A stretch of DNA of 64,000 bases from an uncultured Nocardioides sp. (GCF_947488025.1 NZ_CANKYS010000003.1:372001-436000), one strand, 5' to 3'; shown: positions 26,157 to 35,258, counted from the first letter of the stretch. The notes: generated by a model from the letters alone, not told the origin. Numbers and translations: made by a program.

Positions 26157-28031
26157 TCAGCGCGGGTCGACCACCTTCGCCGAACCCTTCCCGCGGCGGC
26201 TGGGCTCGGCCACCGCGGTCAGCCGCTTGCGCGGACCGATCTCGATCGCCGTCGCCGCACCGATCTCGGCGGCACTGGTGAACGCATCGCCCGCCGGGAC
26301 CAGGGTGTGACCGAGCGCCGTCAGCGCCGGACCGTACGCCGCGATGAACGCCGGCTCCGCGGTCACGTTGGTGGTGTTGCGCTGGGTGGCGCGCGGCGCC
26401 GCGATGGCCTCCTCGATCGTCATGCCGAGGTCGATGCGGTTGACCAGCATCTGCAGGACGGTCGTGATGATCGTCGAGCCGCCGGGCGAGCCGAGCGCGA
26501 GGAACGGCTTGCCGTCCTTGAGCACGATCGTCGGCGACATCGAGCTGCGCGGGCGCTTGCCGGGCTGGATGCGGTTGGGGTCGGCGGCGTCGTACACCGT
26601 CGAGAAGTCGGTGAGCTCGTTGTTGAGCAGGAAGCCGTGACCGGGCACGACCATGCCCGAACCGCCGGTCTGCTCGATCGTGAGGGTGTACTCCACGACG
26701 TTGCCCCACCGGTCGGCGACCGTGAGGTTGGTGGTGGAGATGTTCTCGGTGTCGGCGTCGGTCGTGCCCTTCGCCGACGACGGCGAGCACACGCCGTCGT
26801 AGGACGTGACGTCGCCGGCCGCGACCGGCTTGGTCGCCGCCTTCGCCGGGTTGAGCGAGCAGGCCCGCTCGGCGGCGAACCGGTCGTCGAGGAGCCGCTT
26901 GACCGGCACGTCGACGAAGGCCGGGTCGCCGAGGTACTTGCCGCGGTCGGCGAAGGCCAGGGCGCTGGCCTCGAGGTAGTGGTGGAGCGCCTGCTCGGCC
27001 GTCATCGCCGACAGGTCGTAGCGCTCGAGGATGTTGAGCGCCTCGCCGACAGTCGTTCCACCCGACGAGGAGGGGGCCATGCCGTAGACGTCGTGGCCGC
27101 GGTAGCTCGTCCTCGCCGCGCGCTGCGAGCGGACCCGGTAGTCGCGCAGGTCGCGCGGGGTGAGCCAGCCGGCGGGCACCGGGAGCTCGGTGTTCTTGGT
27201 CGTGCGCGGGTCGCGCACGACCTTCGACATCAGCTTGGCCAGCTTGCCGCGGTAGAACGCCTTGGTGCCGCGCTGCGCGATCATGTCGTAGGTGTCGGCG
27301 AGCTCGGGGTTGCGGAAGACGGAGCCGACCTTGGGTGCGTCGCCCTTCGGCAGGAAGAGCTTCTTGGAGTCCTTGAAGGCCGAGAATCGCACCTCGTTGT
27401 CGAGGGTCTGCTGGCGGAAGGTCTCGTCGACCTTGAAGCCGCGACGCGCGACCTTGGTGGCCGGCGCCAGGGCGTCAGCGAGCGACAGGGTGCCCCAGTT
27501 GGCGAGCGCCTTGTCCCAGGTGGCGAGGGTGCCGGGGGTGCCGACGCTCGCGCCGCTGGTGACGAGGTCGGGGGTGAACGTGTAGGGCTTGCCCGTCGCG
27601 GGGTCGATGAACGCGTCCTGCGGCATCTTCATCGGGGCGGTCTCGCGGCCGTCGAGGGTGCGGACCTTGCCGGACTTGGCGTTGTAGACGACGAAGTAGC
27701 CTCCGCCGCCGATGCCCGCGCTGTAGGGCTCAGTGACGCCGAGCGTCGCCGCGGCGGCCACCGCGGCGTCGACCGCGTTGCCGCCCGCCTTGAGGACCTT
27801 CAGCCCGGCCGCGCTCGCCTCGGGGTCGACCGTGCTGATCGCACCGCCCTTGCCCACCGCGGTCGGGTCCTTCACGGTCGGTCGGTCCGAGGTGGTCGAC
27901 GGCGCCGGAGCGGCGGCCGCGGCCTGCGTCACGGACTGGGCGGGGACCGGGGTCGCGACGAGCGCGGCGGCAACGGCGATTCCGCTGGCGGCCGAGACGC
28001 CGGCGGTGACGCGGCGGGCGAGGTGGGACAT
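26157..28031 (-). CDS. ggt: Gamma-glutamyltransferase (secreted)
   Basis: This 624-residue precursor cleaves itself into two subunits and hydrolyses or transfers the gamma-glutamyl group of glutathione and related compounds. It has a signal peptide (about 1-32) and then the large subunit. The processing and nucleophile site is Thr433 in STTNLTVAD, replacing the more common TTH with TTN. The substrate-lid motif GSGMVVPGHGFLLNNE and the PGGSTIITT segment near the C-terminus are intact. The ATG at 28031 has a GGAGGA site. It is monocistronic. Confidence 0.93.
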   Translation of the reverse strand: MSHLARRVTAGVSAASGIAVAAALVATPVPAQSVTQAAAAAPAPSTTSDRPTVKDPTAVGKGGAISTVDPEASAAGLKVLKAGGNAVDAAVAAAATLGVTEPYSAGIGGGGYFVVYNAKSGKVRTLDGRETAPMKMPQDAFIDPATGKPYTFTPDLVTSGASVGTPGTLATWDKALANWGTLSLADALAPATKVARRGFKVDETFRQQTLDNEVRFSAFKDSKKLFLPKGDAPKVGSVFRNPELADTYDMIAQRGTKAFYRGKLAKLMSKVVRDPRTTKNTELPVPAGWLTPRDLRDYRVRSQRAARTSYRGHDVYGMAPSSSGGTTVGEALNILERYDLSAMTAEQALHHYLEASALAFADRGKYLGDPAFVDVPVKRLLDDRFAAERACSLNPAKAATKPVAAGDVTSYDGVCSPSSAKGTTDADTENISTTNLTVADRWGNVVEYTLTIEQTGGSGMVVPGHGFLLNNELTDFSTVYDAADPNRIQPGKRPRSSMSPTIVLKDGKPFLALGSPGGSTIITTVLQMLVNRIDLGMTIEEAIAAPRATQRNTTNVTAEPAFIAAYGPALTALGHTLVPAGDAFTSAAEIGAATAIEIGPRKRLTAVAEPSRRGKGSAKVVDPR

Positions 28032-28126
28032 GGGGGTTCCTCCCGAGAGTCGGTGGCTCCACCCTGCCCCCGCCCCTGCGGGTTGTCCAACACCCCCGCG
28101 GGTGCGTCGTCGTACGCGCCCTCCCG

Positions 28127-28645
28127 TCACCGGACGACCGAGTAGCGCCCGCACATGAAGTCGCGGTTGCGGGCGGTCTCCTCGAGCCGCAGCTCGACGT
28201 GGCGAGGCAGCACCGGTGCGCCGCTGCCGACGGTCACCGGGGCGTACTGGATCCACACCTCGTCGAGCAGCCCCGCGTCGTGGAACTGACCGACGAGCTC
28301 GCCCCCGCCCACGACCCACAGGTCCTTGCCGTCGGCGGCCTCGGACATCTCGGCGTGGACGCGGCGCACGTCGTCGCGGTCGAACCGCACGCTCGGCGGC
28401 GCGTCCGGGAAGGTGCGGTGGGTCAGCACCCAGGTCGGCAGCGGCCCCCACGGGTCGTCGTCGTGGTCGAGGATCCACTGCCAGGTGGTGGCGCCCATGA
28501 CGCAGGCCCCGACCTGCTCCCGGAAGGACGGGTAGGCCATCGGCCCGTCCATGTCGATGTCGCGCGAGGTGAGCCAGTCGAGCGAGTGGTCGTCGGTCGC
28601 GATGAACCCGTCGAGCGTGCAGCCGGTGTAGTAGATCGTCGCCAT
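28127..28645 (-). CDS. Dihydrofolate reductase-family protein (RibD C-terminal-like)
   Basis: This 172-residue protein has the RibD-C/DHFR-like fold signatures YTGCTLDGFIA (5-15), VMGATTWQW (near 49), VLTHRTF and WVVGGGELVGQF (about 109). Such proteins reduce pterin- or pyrimidine-like substrates with NADPH, but small stand-alone members in actinobacteria have no assigned substrate. A final LPRHVELRLEE segment is family-typical. It is monocistronic and on the same strand as its neighbours. Confidence 0.85.
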   Translation of the reverse strand: MATIYYTGCTLDGFIATDDHSLDWLTSRDIDMDGPMAYPSFREQVGACVMGATTWQWILDHDDDPWGPLPTWVLTHRTFPDAPPSVRFDRDDVRRVHAEMSEAADGKDLWVVGGGELVGQFHDAGLLDEVWIQYAPVTVGSGAPVLPRHVELRLEETARNRDFMCGRYSVVR

Positions 28646-28706
28646 CGGACCACCATGGCACCACCCACCGACACCGCGCTTGATCGAGCGTCTCGGCTCC
28701 GCACCC

Positions 28707-29282
28707 CTACCGCACGAGCGCGTCGAGGGCGGACTCCGCCGCCTCGGGCGGGAGGTGGCCGAGGGTGATCAGCTGGGCCATCCCGTGCACCGTCGACCAG
28801 AGCGCGGCCGACAGGGCCATCGGATCGCGCCCCTCCCAGCCCGGCTCCTGCACGAGCGCACCGACCAGCGACCCGAGCAGCTCCTCGTTGCGGGCGATCA
28901 AGGGGGCCATCTCCGCGCTGGGAGCACCGGCAGCGCAGTAGTCAGGGTCGAAGACCAGCGCGAACGCCTGCGGGTGGGCGGCGGCGTAGCCGACGTAGGC
29001 CAGACCGAGCGCACGCACCTGGGCGACCGTTCCCTCGGCTGCGCGCACCGCCTCCTCCTGGGCGGCCAGCAGCGCCGCCATGCCGCGTACGCCGAGCGCG
29101 CTGAGGAGCGCGGCCCGGTCGCCGAAGTGGTGGTAGGGCGCGTTGTGGCTGACCCCGGCGCGCCGGGCGACCTCGCGCAGGCTGATCTTCGCCGCCGACG
29201 TGGTCTCGAGCAGGTCGAGCGCGGCGTCCTCGAGCGCGGCCTGCAGGTTGCCGTGGTGATAGCCGGCCGCAGATCTTGACAT
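28707..29282 (-). CDS. TetR-family regulator
   Basis: This 191-residue regulator has an N-terminal helix-turn-helix (about 22-57; SLREVARRAGVSHNAPYHHF is typical) and an all-alpha ligand-binding domain ending in a WSTVHGMAQL helix of the TetR WHG type. The ATG at 29282 is preferred over one three codons upstream. It is transcribed divergently from the flavodoxin-like reductase gene, and a palindrome in the 66-base spacer is the likely shared operator, so it is expected to repress both. The inducer is unknown. Confidence 0.9.
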   Translation of the reverse strand: MSRSAAGYHHGNLQAALEDAALDLLETTSAAKISLREVARRAGVSHNAPYHHFGDRAALLSALGVRGMAALLAAQEEAVRAAEGTVAQVRALGLAYVGYAAAHPQAFALVFDPDYCAAGAPSAEMAPLIARNEELLGSLVGALVQEPGWEGRDPMALSAALWSTVHGMAQLITLGHLPPEAAESALDALVR

Positions 29283-29299
29283 GAGCAACATCCTACTCC

Positions 29300-29320
29300 A
29301 ATGTGGACGTTGTCCAGATT
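29300..29320. promoter_or_regulatory. TetR-type operator in the divergent promoter
   Basis: AATGTGGAC and GTCCAGATT are inverted repeats (8 of 9 bases) with a GTT centre. The half-site GTCCAGATT occurs again at 29330-29338, 18 bases downstream. Together they fill most of the space between the two start codons, so binding would block both promoters. Confidence 0.65.
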
Positions 29321-29348
29321 CTTGTCACTGTCCAGATTGGAGCCCGCC

Positions 29349-29963
29349 ATGGGCCACGTCCTCGTCATCGACGGCCACCCCGACCCCGCCTCGCTCACCG
29401 CGCGCCTCGCCACGGCGTACGCCGCCGGCGCCGGCGCCAGCGCGCTCGTGCTGCGCGACCTCGACTTCGACCTCACCCTCCGCACCGGCTACCGGCCCCC
29501 GCAGGACCTCGAGCCCGACCTGGCCCGCGCCCAGGAGCTCTTGGAGTGGGCCGACCACGTCGCCGTGTTCACGCCCCTGTGGTGGGGCTCGGTGCCTGCG
29601 CTCCTCAAGGGCTTCTTCGACCGCACACTGGAGCGCGGCTGGGCCTTCCGCTACAAGGACAACGGCATGCCCGAAGGCCTCCTCGCCGGGCGCACCGGCC
29701 GGCTCGCGGTCACCTCCGACTCGCCGCGGTGGTACCTCCCCCTCGTCGGCGACAGCACCGTCAAGCAGGTGCGCGGCCGCACGATGGAGTTCTGCGGGAT
29801 CAAGCCGACGAGGCTCACCCGCTACGCCGACGTCCGCGGCCGGACCGCCGAGCAGATCGAGACGTGGATCCGGGAGGCGGCCGACCTCGGGGCCGCCGAC
29901 GCCGCCCGGCCGGGCCGTCCCACGCGCCCCGACGTTGTACGTCCGGAGCGGACCGCTGCCTGA
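29349..29963 (+). CDS. NAD(P)H-dependent oxidoreductase, flavodoxin-like fold
   Basis: A 204-residue flavoprotein of the NQO1/MdaB/KefF-like family that makes two-electron reductions of quinones or nitro-compounds. It has an N-terminal beta strand and loop (VLVIDGHPDP) and the TPLWWGSVPALLKGFFDR segment (about 74-91), which forms the FMN/quinone pocket. The last 20 residues are a disordered Pro/Arg tail. It is divergent from the TetR regulator, so it may be induced by a toxic quinone-like compound; that is an inference. Confidence 0.9.
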   Translation: MGHVLVIDGHPDPASLTARLATAYAAGAGASALVLRDLDFDLTLRTGYRPPQDLEPDLARAQELLEWADHVAVFTPLWWGSVPALLKGFFDRTLERGWAFRYKDNGMPEGLLAGRTGRLAVTSDSPRWYLPLVGDSTVKQVRGRTMEFCGIKPTRLTRYADVRGRTAEQIETWIREAADLGAADAARPGRPTRPDVVRPERTAA

Positions 29964-29964
29964 G

Positions 29965-30876
29965 TCAGCCGAGCCGCTCGACCACCCCGACCGCCTTGTC
30001 CACGCGGTCGGGGTCGTCGTACGCCACCCAGACGATGCGCGGGTCCTTGCGGAACCACGAGTCCTGGCGACGCGCGAAGCGGCGGGTGGCGACGATTGTC
30101 TGCTCGATCGCCTCGGCAAGGCTGCGGTCGCCGGCGAGGAAGCCCATCACCTCGCGGTAGCCGATGGCGCGTGACGCGGTGCGCGCGTCGGCGAGGCCGC
30201 GGTCGAGCAGTGCCTCGACCTCCTCGACGAATCCCCCGGCGAACATCTCCTCGACCCGCCGGGCGATCCGCGCGTCGAGCGTCGGCCGGTCGATGTCGAC
30301 CCCGATCTGCACGGTCAGCGGGTCGACGTACTCCAGGCGCGGGAGGCTGGCGCTGTACGGCCGGCCGGTGAGCGCGACGACCTCCAGCGCGCGGACGACG
30401 CGGCGCCCGTTGTCGGGCAGGATCGACGCGGCCGCCTCGGGGTCCACCCCTGCCAGCCGCGCGTGCAGCGCGTGGCCGCCGATCCGCTCGAGCTCGACCT
30501 CCAGCTCGCGGCGCAGCGAGTCGTCCGTGCCGGGGAACTCGAAGCGGTCGAGGATCGCGCGGGTGTAGAGCGCGGAGCCGCCGACCAGCACCGGGGTGGC
30601 GTCGCGGCCCCGGATGTCGGCGATCGCGTCCCGCGCCCAGCCCTGGAACAGCGCGACGGTGGCCGGGGCAGTGACATCGTGGAGGTCGAGCAGGTGGTGC
30701 GGGATCCCCCGTCGCTCCGAGACCGGCAGCTTGGCCGTCCCGACGTCCATCCCGCGGTAGACCTGCATGGCATCGGTGTTGACCACCTCTCCCCCGAGCC
30801 GCTCGGCGAGGTCGAGGCTCAGCCCGGTCTTGCCCGACGCGGTGGCGCCGACGAGGGCGACGACCGGACGGGACAT
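29965..30876 (-). CDS. miaA: tRNA dimethylallyltransferase
   Basis: MiaA adds a dimethylallyl group to A37 of tRNAs that read U-starting codons; MiaB, encoded further up, later methylthiolates it. The 303-residue protein has the P-loop GATASGKTGLSLDLAE (10-25), the substrate motif NTDAMQVYRGMD (about 34), and the YREVMGFLAGD segment of the C-terminal half. GACAAT is six bases before the ATG at 30876. Only one base separates it from the convergent flavodoxin gene. Confidence 0.97.
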   Translation of the reverse strand: MSRPVVALVGATASGKTGLSLDLAERLGGEVVNTDAMQVYRGMDVGTAKLPVSERRGIPHHLLDLHDVTAPATVALFQGWARDAIADIRGRDATPVLVGGSALYTRAILDRFEFPGTDDSLRRELEVELERIGGHALHARLAGVDPEAAASILPDNGRRVVRALEVVALTGRPYSASLPRLEYVDPLTVQIGVDIDRPTLDARIARRVEEMFAGGFVEEVEALLDRGLADARTASRAIGYREVMGFLAGDRSLAEAIEQTIVATRRFARRQDSWFRKDPRIVWVAYDDPDRVDKAVGVVERLG

Positions 30877-30958
30877 GCCCCGATTGTCGCAGCGTGGCTA
30901 GTCTCGGCCGTGCCGGAGTCCCCATCCGCCGGGGTGGGCCGGCCCCCGAGGAGGACGC

Positions 30959-31186
30959 ATGGGTTTCCTGGACAAGGCCAAGGCCAAGCTCACCGACGCG
31001 GTCGACCAGCACGGCGACAAGATCGCGCAGGGCATCGACAAGGCCGGCGACATGGTCAACGAGAAGACCGGCGGCAAGCACGCCGACAAGGTCGACCAGG
31101 CCCGCGGGAAGGCACGCGACGCGCTCGACTCCCTCGACGGCAGGAACGACGACATCCCGCCCGCCCCGCCGACCTCCCGGGCGTGA
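30959..31186 (+). CDS. MT0933-like antitoxin family protein
   Basis: This 75-residue, lysine- and aspartate-rich helical protein has the pattern of the MT0933/Rv0909 antitoxin family (MGFLDKAKAKLTDAVDQHGD, then IDKAGDMVNEKTGGKHADKVDQ). Family members are named as antitoxins of a partner SRPBCC protein in mycobacteria. Here no such toxin follows: the stop codon overlaps the start of a Nudix gene (GTGA). A GAGGAGGAC site precedes the ATG. Whether it is an antitoxin here is unproven. Confidence 0.85.
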   Translation: MGFLDKAKAKLTDAVDQHGDKIAQGIDKAGDMVNEKTGGKHADKVDQARGKARDALDSLDGRNDDIPPAPPTSRA

Positions 31187-31713
31187 CCGTCCCGCCCTTC
31201 GCCCTCGTCCCGGCGTCCTACGTCTACCTGCTGCGCGACGGGGCCGCCGGCACGGAGGTCCTCCTCCAGCGGCGCGGCCCCGTCCCCTACATGCCCGACC
31301 ACTGGGCCGCCGCGGCCGCCGGGCACGTCGAGCCGGGCGAGACGGCGTACGACGCCGCGCGCCGCGAGGCCGTCGAGGAGCTCGGCATCGCCGACGTGTC
31401 GCTGGAGTTCGCCTTCACGATGCAGCGCAGCCAGTTCGGGCCGGCGGTCGAGGAACGGGTGGACTGGTTCTTCACCGCCCGGTCGTGGAGCGGTGAGCCG
31501 CGGATCGTCGAGCCCGAGAAGTGCGCGGAGCTGGGCTGGTTCGGCCTCGACGCGCTCCCCCAGCCGATGGTCCCGCACGAGGCGCACGCGCTGGCCCACC
31601 TGTTCTCCGGGGTCGGCTATCTCACCTTCGGGTGGGATGCTCGCCCGAGCGGGGGTGGCCCGAGCAGCCTGGCCGAGGCAGGATCGCCCGAGACCCAGGG
31701 AGGGAATCGATGA
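31183..31713 (+). CDS. Nudix hydrolase
   Basis: A 176-residue hydrolase of nucleoside diphosphates linked to another moiety. The Nudix box is complete: GHVEPGETAYDAARREAVEELGI fits GX5EX7REUXEEXGU (about residues 47-69). The start is GTG at 31183, overlapping the antitoxin stop by four bases, which indicates translational coupling. The longer frame extending back to 30463 is antisense to miaA. The C-terminal 30 residues are a disordered Gly/Ser tail. Its stop overlaps the next start (ATGA), so the three genes form one unit. Confidence 0.88.
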   Translation: MTVPPFALVPASYVYLLRDGAAGTEVLLQRRGPVPYMPDHWAAAAAGHVEPGETAYDAARREAVEELGIADVSLEFAFTMQRSQFGPAVEERVDWFFTARSWSGEPRIVEPEKCAELGWFGLDALPQPMVPHEAHALAHLFSGVGYLTFGWDARPSGGGPSSLAEAGSPETQGGNR

Positions 31714-32018
31714 CCAACGAAGAGCTCGGCCCGATGCCCGAGCCGTACGCCGAGGAGCCCCAGCTGGTGCCCGGCGGAGTCGACGCGCTGCACGAGGACC
31801 CCGCCGACACGGGCCTCGCGCGTGACCTCGACCCCGACGACAACCCCGCCGTCGACGACGTCCTGCCCGACGAGATCGCCGAGCCGGACGAGAAGTCGCA
31901 GGCCCCCGACGGCGAGGCGGAGGACCAGGAGTCCGACACCCCGCGCTCGTCCGACGACTCCGACTCGCCGCGCGCCGGCCAGGAGGCGGAGGACGGCTCC
32001 CCGGAGCCCCCCGCCTGA
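31710..32018 (+). CDS. Acidic, disordered protein (102 residues)
   Basis: This protein is dominated by Asp, Glu, Pro, Ser and Ala, with very few hydrophobic residues and no predicted fold. The ATG at 31710 overlaps the Nudix stop (ATGA) and has an AGGGAGGGAA site. It could be a charged regulator or stabiliser of the coupled Nudix/antitoxin-like proteins, but this is context only. A copy of the 45-bp palindromic repeat lies about 25 bases after the stop. Confidence 0.75.
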   Translation: MTNEELGPMPEPYAEEPQLVPGGVDALHEDPADTGLARDLDPDDNPAVDDVLPDEIAEPDEKSQAPDGEAEDQESDTPRSSDDSDSPRAGQEAEDGSPEPPA

Positions 32019-32043
32019 CCATCTCGCACCAAGCACCAAGCAC

Positions 32044-32090
32044 TGTGCGGTGGCTGCGGTCCGCCTGATGGACCACAGCCACCGCGCTGT
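32044..32090 (+). repeat. 45-bp palindromic repeat, copy B
   Basis: GCGGTGGCTGCGGTCC (32047-32062) and its near-complement (32070-32085) pair at 15 of 16 positions around a seven-base loop. It lies just before the AbiEi-DUF559 gene. Copies A and C are at about 6239 and 33129. Confidence 0.8.
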
Positions 32091-32153
32091 CGTTCTCCAC
32101 AGGCGGCAAGGGCCCTCTGGCGGGCATGAGGCCGCCCGGTCGAGGCTGGGGCG

Positions 32154-33113
32154 ATGGATCTCGAGGCCTGTTCCGGCGTGCTCGCCCTGCAGTCGGGTGT
32201 CATCTCCAGGAGGCAGCTGACCGCCGCCGGAGCGCTCGGCCACGACGTCAAGCGGATGCTGCGACGACGCGATCTCGTACGCCTGTACGACGGCGTGTTC
32301 GTCAACCACACGGGCCAGCCCACGTGGGTCCAGCGAGCGTGGGGCGGGGTCCTGCTCGCGTGGCCGGCCGCCCTGGCCCGCGACAGCGCCCTCCGCGCCG
32401 GCGACGGACCGGGCCGCGCCGGCCGCGACGACTCGGTGATCCACCTCGCCGTCGACCGGCACCGCGCCGTGCGGGTGCCTAGCGGCTACCGGCTCCACCG
32501 GATCAGTGACTTCGACGCCAAGGTGCAGTGGAACGCCAGCCCGCCGCGCGTGCGCATCGAGGAGGCGCTGGTCGACGTGGCGGCCGCCGCCACCTGCGAC
32601 TTCGACGCGATCGCCGGCCTGGCTGACGCCGTACGGGCGCGGCGCACCACGCCCGAGCGCATCCGTCAGGCGCTCGACGCACGGGCGAGGATCGCCCGTC
32701 GGACCTTCCTGCGCGGTGTGCTCACCGACCTCGGGCAGGGCACGTGCTCGGTGCTGGAGCATGGCTACCTGACGCTGGTCGAGCGTCCGCACGGGCTCCC
32801 GGTCGCCGAGCGGCAGCTCCGCGACTCGATCAACGGCCCGCTCTACCGGGACGTCGTCCATGCGGTCGGGCAGGTGGTCGAGCTCGACGGTCGCATGTGG
32901 CACGACAGCCCGCAGCAGCGCGACGCCGACCTGGACCGCGACCTCGATGCGGCCGTGGAGCGGCTCGGCACCGTGCGACTCGGATGGGGTCAGGTCTTCG
33001 GCCGCCCGTGCGCGACCGCGTCCCGCGTGGCGCGACTGCTCAACGCCCGCGGGTGGTCGGGCAGGGCCCGGACGTGTCCCGCGTGCCCGGATGCCTGGCC
33101 GACGGCCAGCTGA
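32154..33113 (+). CDS. AbiEi-type N-terminal/DUF559 (Vsr-like) endonuclease-domain protein
   Basis: This 319-residue protein combines an N-terminal winged-helix AbiEi-antitoxin-like domain (about 5-60: GVISRRQLTAAG, then LVRLYDGVFV) with a C-terminal DUF559 restriction-endonuclease-like domain. The core residues are visible: a SVLE motif at 199-202, then VVELDGRMWH (Glu243, Asp245, His250), then RD repeats. A CPAC motif closes the protein. Such proteins are widespread in actinobacteria and have no assigned role. It stands alone between two copies of the 45-bp palindrome, which suggests capture as a unit. Confidence 0.82.
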   Translation: MDLEACSGVLALQSGVISRRQLTAAGALGHDVKRMLRRRDLVRLYDGVFVNHTGQPTWVQRAWGGVLLAWPAALARDSALRAGDGPGRAGRDDSVIHLAVDRHRAVRVPSGYRLHRISDFDAKVQWNASPPRVRIEEALVDVAAAATCDFDAIAGLADAVRARRTTPERIRQALDARARIARRTFLRGVLTDLGQGTCSVLEHGYLTLVERPHGLPVAERQLRDSINGPLYRDVVHAVGQVVELDGRMWHDSPQQRDADLDRDLDAAVERLGTVRLGWGQVFGRPCATASRVARLLNARGWSGRARTCPACPDAWPTAS

Positions 33114-33128
33114 TCACGCCCACGCCGA

Positions 33129-33175
33129 CAGCGCGGTGACCTCGGTCCACCGGGTGGACCACAGGCACCGCACAG
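33129..33175 (+). repeat. 45-bp palindromic repeat, copy C
   Basis: The core GGTCCACCGGGTGGACCAC (33144-33162) is identical to the one in copy A. It lies six bases before the end of miaB and directly after the AbiEi-DUF559 gene, so copies B and C bracket that gene, in the same apparent orientation. Confidence 0.8.
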
Positions 33176-33181
33176 AGCTGC

Positions 33182-34684
33182 TCAGCCGCAGGCGGGCGCC
33201 GGTGGCAGCGGGGCGGGGACGCCGACGGCGGGCATGCCCAGCCCGATGGCGGCCGGCGCGGAGGGGGTCGACGTACGACGCTCCCAGGCGTCACCGGCGC
33301 GGGTGCGGCGGACGGAGCGGATGGCGCCGTCGGCGACGAGGTGGTGCGGGGCGGCGTAGGTGATCTCGACGGTCACCATGTCGCCGGGCCGGACGGAGTC
33401 GGCGTCGACGGCTGAGAAGTCGGCGGCGAAGTGGACGAGCCGGTTGTCGGGCGCGCGACCGGACAGGCGCTGCGTCTCGGCGTCCTTGCGGCCCTGGCCC
33501 TCGGCGACCATCAGCTCGACGGTGCGACCGACGAGCGCCTTGTTCTCGGTCCAGGCGATCTCGTCGACGACCTCGGCCAGGCGCAGGTAGCGGTCCTTGA
33601 CGACCTCGGGCGAGACCTGGTCGTCGAGGACGGCTGCCGGGGTGCCGGGGCGCTTGGAGTACTGGAAGGTGAAGGCCGAGGAGAAGCGAGCGGCGCGGAC
33701 CACGTCGAGGGTGGCCTGGAAGTCCTCCTCGGTCTCGCCCGGGAAGCCGACGATGATGTCGGTCGTGATCGCGGCGTCGGGGATGGCGGCCCGCACCCGG
33801 TCGATGATCCCCAGGTAGCGCGACTGGCGGTAGGAACGGCGCATGTCGCGCAGCACCTTGTCGGAGCCGGACTGCAGCGGCATGTGCAGCGACGGCATCA
33901 CGTTGGGCGTCTCGGCCATCGCCTCGATGACGTCGTCGGTGAACTCGGCCGGGTGCGGCGAGGTGAAGCGCACCCGCTCGAGGCCCTCGACCTCACCGCA
34001 CGCGCGGAGCAGCTTGGAGAAGGCCTGGCGGTCGCCGAACTCCACGCCGTAGGCGTTGACGTTCTGCCCGAGCAGGGTGATCTCGGTGACGCCCTCGGCG
34101 ACCAGCGCCTCGACCTCGGCGAGGATCTCGCCGGGCCGGCGGTCCTTCTCCTTGCCACGCAGCGCCGGGACGATGCAGAAGGTGCAGGTGTTGTTGCACC
34201 CGACCGAGATCGACACCCAGGCGGCGTACGCCGACTCGCGCTTGGTGGGCAGCGTCGAGGGGAAGACCGACAGCGACTCGAGGATCTCGACCTGCGCCTC
34301 CTCCATCACCCGCGCCCGCTCCAGCAGCACCGGCAGCGACCCGATGTTGTGGGTGCCGAAGACGACGTCGACCCACGGCGCCCGCGTGGTGATCGTCTCG
34401 CGGTCCTTCTGCGCCAGGCAGCCGCCGACGGCGATCTGCATGCCCGGCGTGACGGCCTTGACCGAGGCCAGCTGGCCGAGGTTGCCGTAGAGCTTGTTGT
34501 CGGCGTTCTCCCGCACGGCGCAGGTGTTGAAGACGACCACGTCGGCCTGCTCGTCCGACGTCGCGCGGACGTAGCCCGCGTCCTCCAGCAGGCCACTGAG
34601 CCGCTCGGAGTCGTGGACGTTCATCTGGCACCCGTGGGTCTTGACCTCGTAGGTGCGTGCGGGGGTCTCTGCGACGGTGCTCAT
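33182..34684 (-). CDS. miaB: tRNA-2-methylthio-N6-dimethylallyladenosine synthase
   Basis: This 500-residue radical-SAM enzyme adds a methylthio group to i6A37 in tRNA. It has the N-terminal UPF0004 domain with cluster cysteines Cys19, Cys55 and Cys89, the radical-SAM triad GCNNTCTFC (Cys163, Cys167, Cys170), and a C-terminal TRAM domain (about 380-440, VGRTVELMV region). A hydrophobic/Pro-rich tail of about 50 residues ends the protein. The ATG at 34684 fits the family N-terminus (THGCQMN). miaA acts just before it in the same pathway. Confidence 0.97.
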   Translation of the reverse strand: MSTVAETPARTYEVKTHGCQMNVHDSERLSGLLEDAGYVRATSDEQADVVVFNTCAVRENADNKLYGNLGQLASVKAVTPGMQIAVGGCLAQKDRETITTRAPWVDVVFGTHNIGSLPVLLERARVMEEAQVEILESLSVFPSTLPTKRESAYAAWVSISVGCNNTCTFCIVPALRGKEKDRRPGEILAEVEALVAEGVTEITLLGQNVNAYGVEFGDRQAFSKLLRACGEVEGLERVRFTSPHPAEFTDDVIEAMAETPNVMPSLHMPLQSGSDKVLRDMRRSYRQSRYLGIIDRVRAAIPDAAITTDIIVGFPGETEEDFQATLDVVRAARFSSAFTFQYSKRPGTPAAVLDDQVSPEVVKDRYLRLAEVVDEIAWTENKALVGRTVELMVAEGQGRKDAETQRLSGRAPDNRLVHFAADFSAVDADSVRPGDMVTVEITYAAPHHLVADGAIRSVRRTRAGDAWERRTSTPSAPAAIGLGMPAVGVPAPLPPAPACG

Positions 34685-34751
34685 GACCGGTCAAGGGTAC
34701 GGCGGCCGGCGGGGGCCGCGGCAATCGTGCCGGCCGACCTAGGCTCGCGCC

Positions 34752-35249
34752 ATGCCCCGCATGCACGCGCTCGAGCTGCTGCCCGACGAGGCCGGCTGCG
34801 ACGTCGTACGCCGTGACTGGCAGGTGCTGCGCGACGCGGGCCTGCCCTCGCAGCTGGACCACCGCGGCGCCACCAACAGCCCGCACGTCACGGTGCTGGC
34901 CGCGCCGGCGCTCGACGGCGACGACGAGCAGCGGGCGTCAGAGCTGGTGGCGTCGCTCCTGCCGACGCAGGTGCGGGCGTCGGGGATCGCGCTCCTCGGC
35001 GGCACCCGGGTCTCCGTCGTCCGCGTCCTCGACGTGCCGGACCCGCTGGTGCGCGTCGTGCTCGACCTGCGGTCGCAGGTGCGCGACGTGCAGCACGTCG
35101 GGTGGCTCCCGCACGTCACCCTGGCCCGTCGGATGGACCGCGCCGACGTGGGCCGGGCGGTCGAGGCGCTGGGGCACGAGGACGTGGTCCTCACGCTGGC
35201 GTCGCTGCGTCGCTGGGATCCCGACGCCGGAATCGTCACCACTCTGTAA
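34752..35249 (+). CDS. 2'-5' RNA ligase/2H phosphoesterase-family protein
   Basis: A 165-residue 2H phosphoesterase-like protein with two HxT/V-type motifs, SPHVTV (43-48) and LPHVTL (about 119-124), placed symmetrically as in the family. These enzymes act on cyclic phosphates of RNA or nucleotides; activity here is unknown. TAGGCT is six bases before the ATG at 34752. It is divergent from miaB and followed by a small hairpin before gluA. Confidence 0.8.
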   Translation: MPRMHALELLPDEAGCDVVRRDWQVLRDAGLPSQLDHRGATNSPHVTVLAAPALDGDDEQRASELVASLLPTQVRASGIALLGGTRVSVVRVLDVPDPLVRVVLDLRSQVRDVQHVGWLPHVTLARRMDRADVGRAVEALGHEDVVLTLASLRRWDPDAGIVTTL

Positions 35250-35258
35250 TGGTCCTGA

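Noticed and set aside
30463..31182. Upstream extension of the Nudix frame
   Set aside because: It is antisense to miaA and overlaps the antitoxin gene; the GTG at 31183 with a four-base overlap is more consistent.
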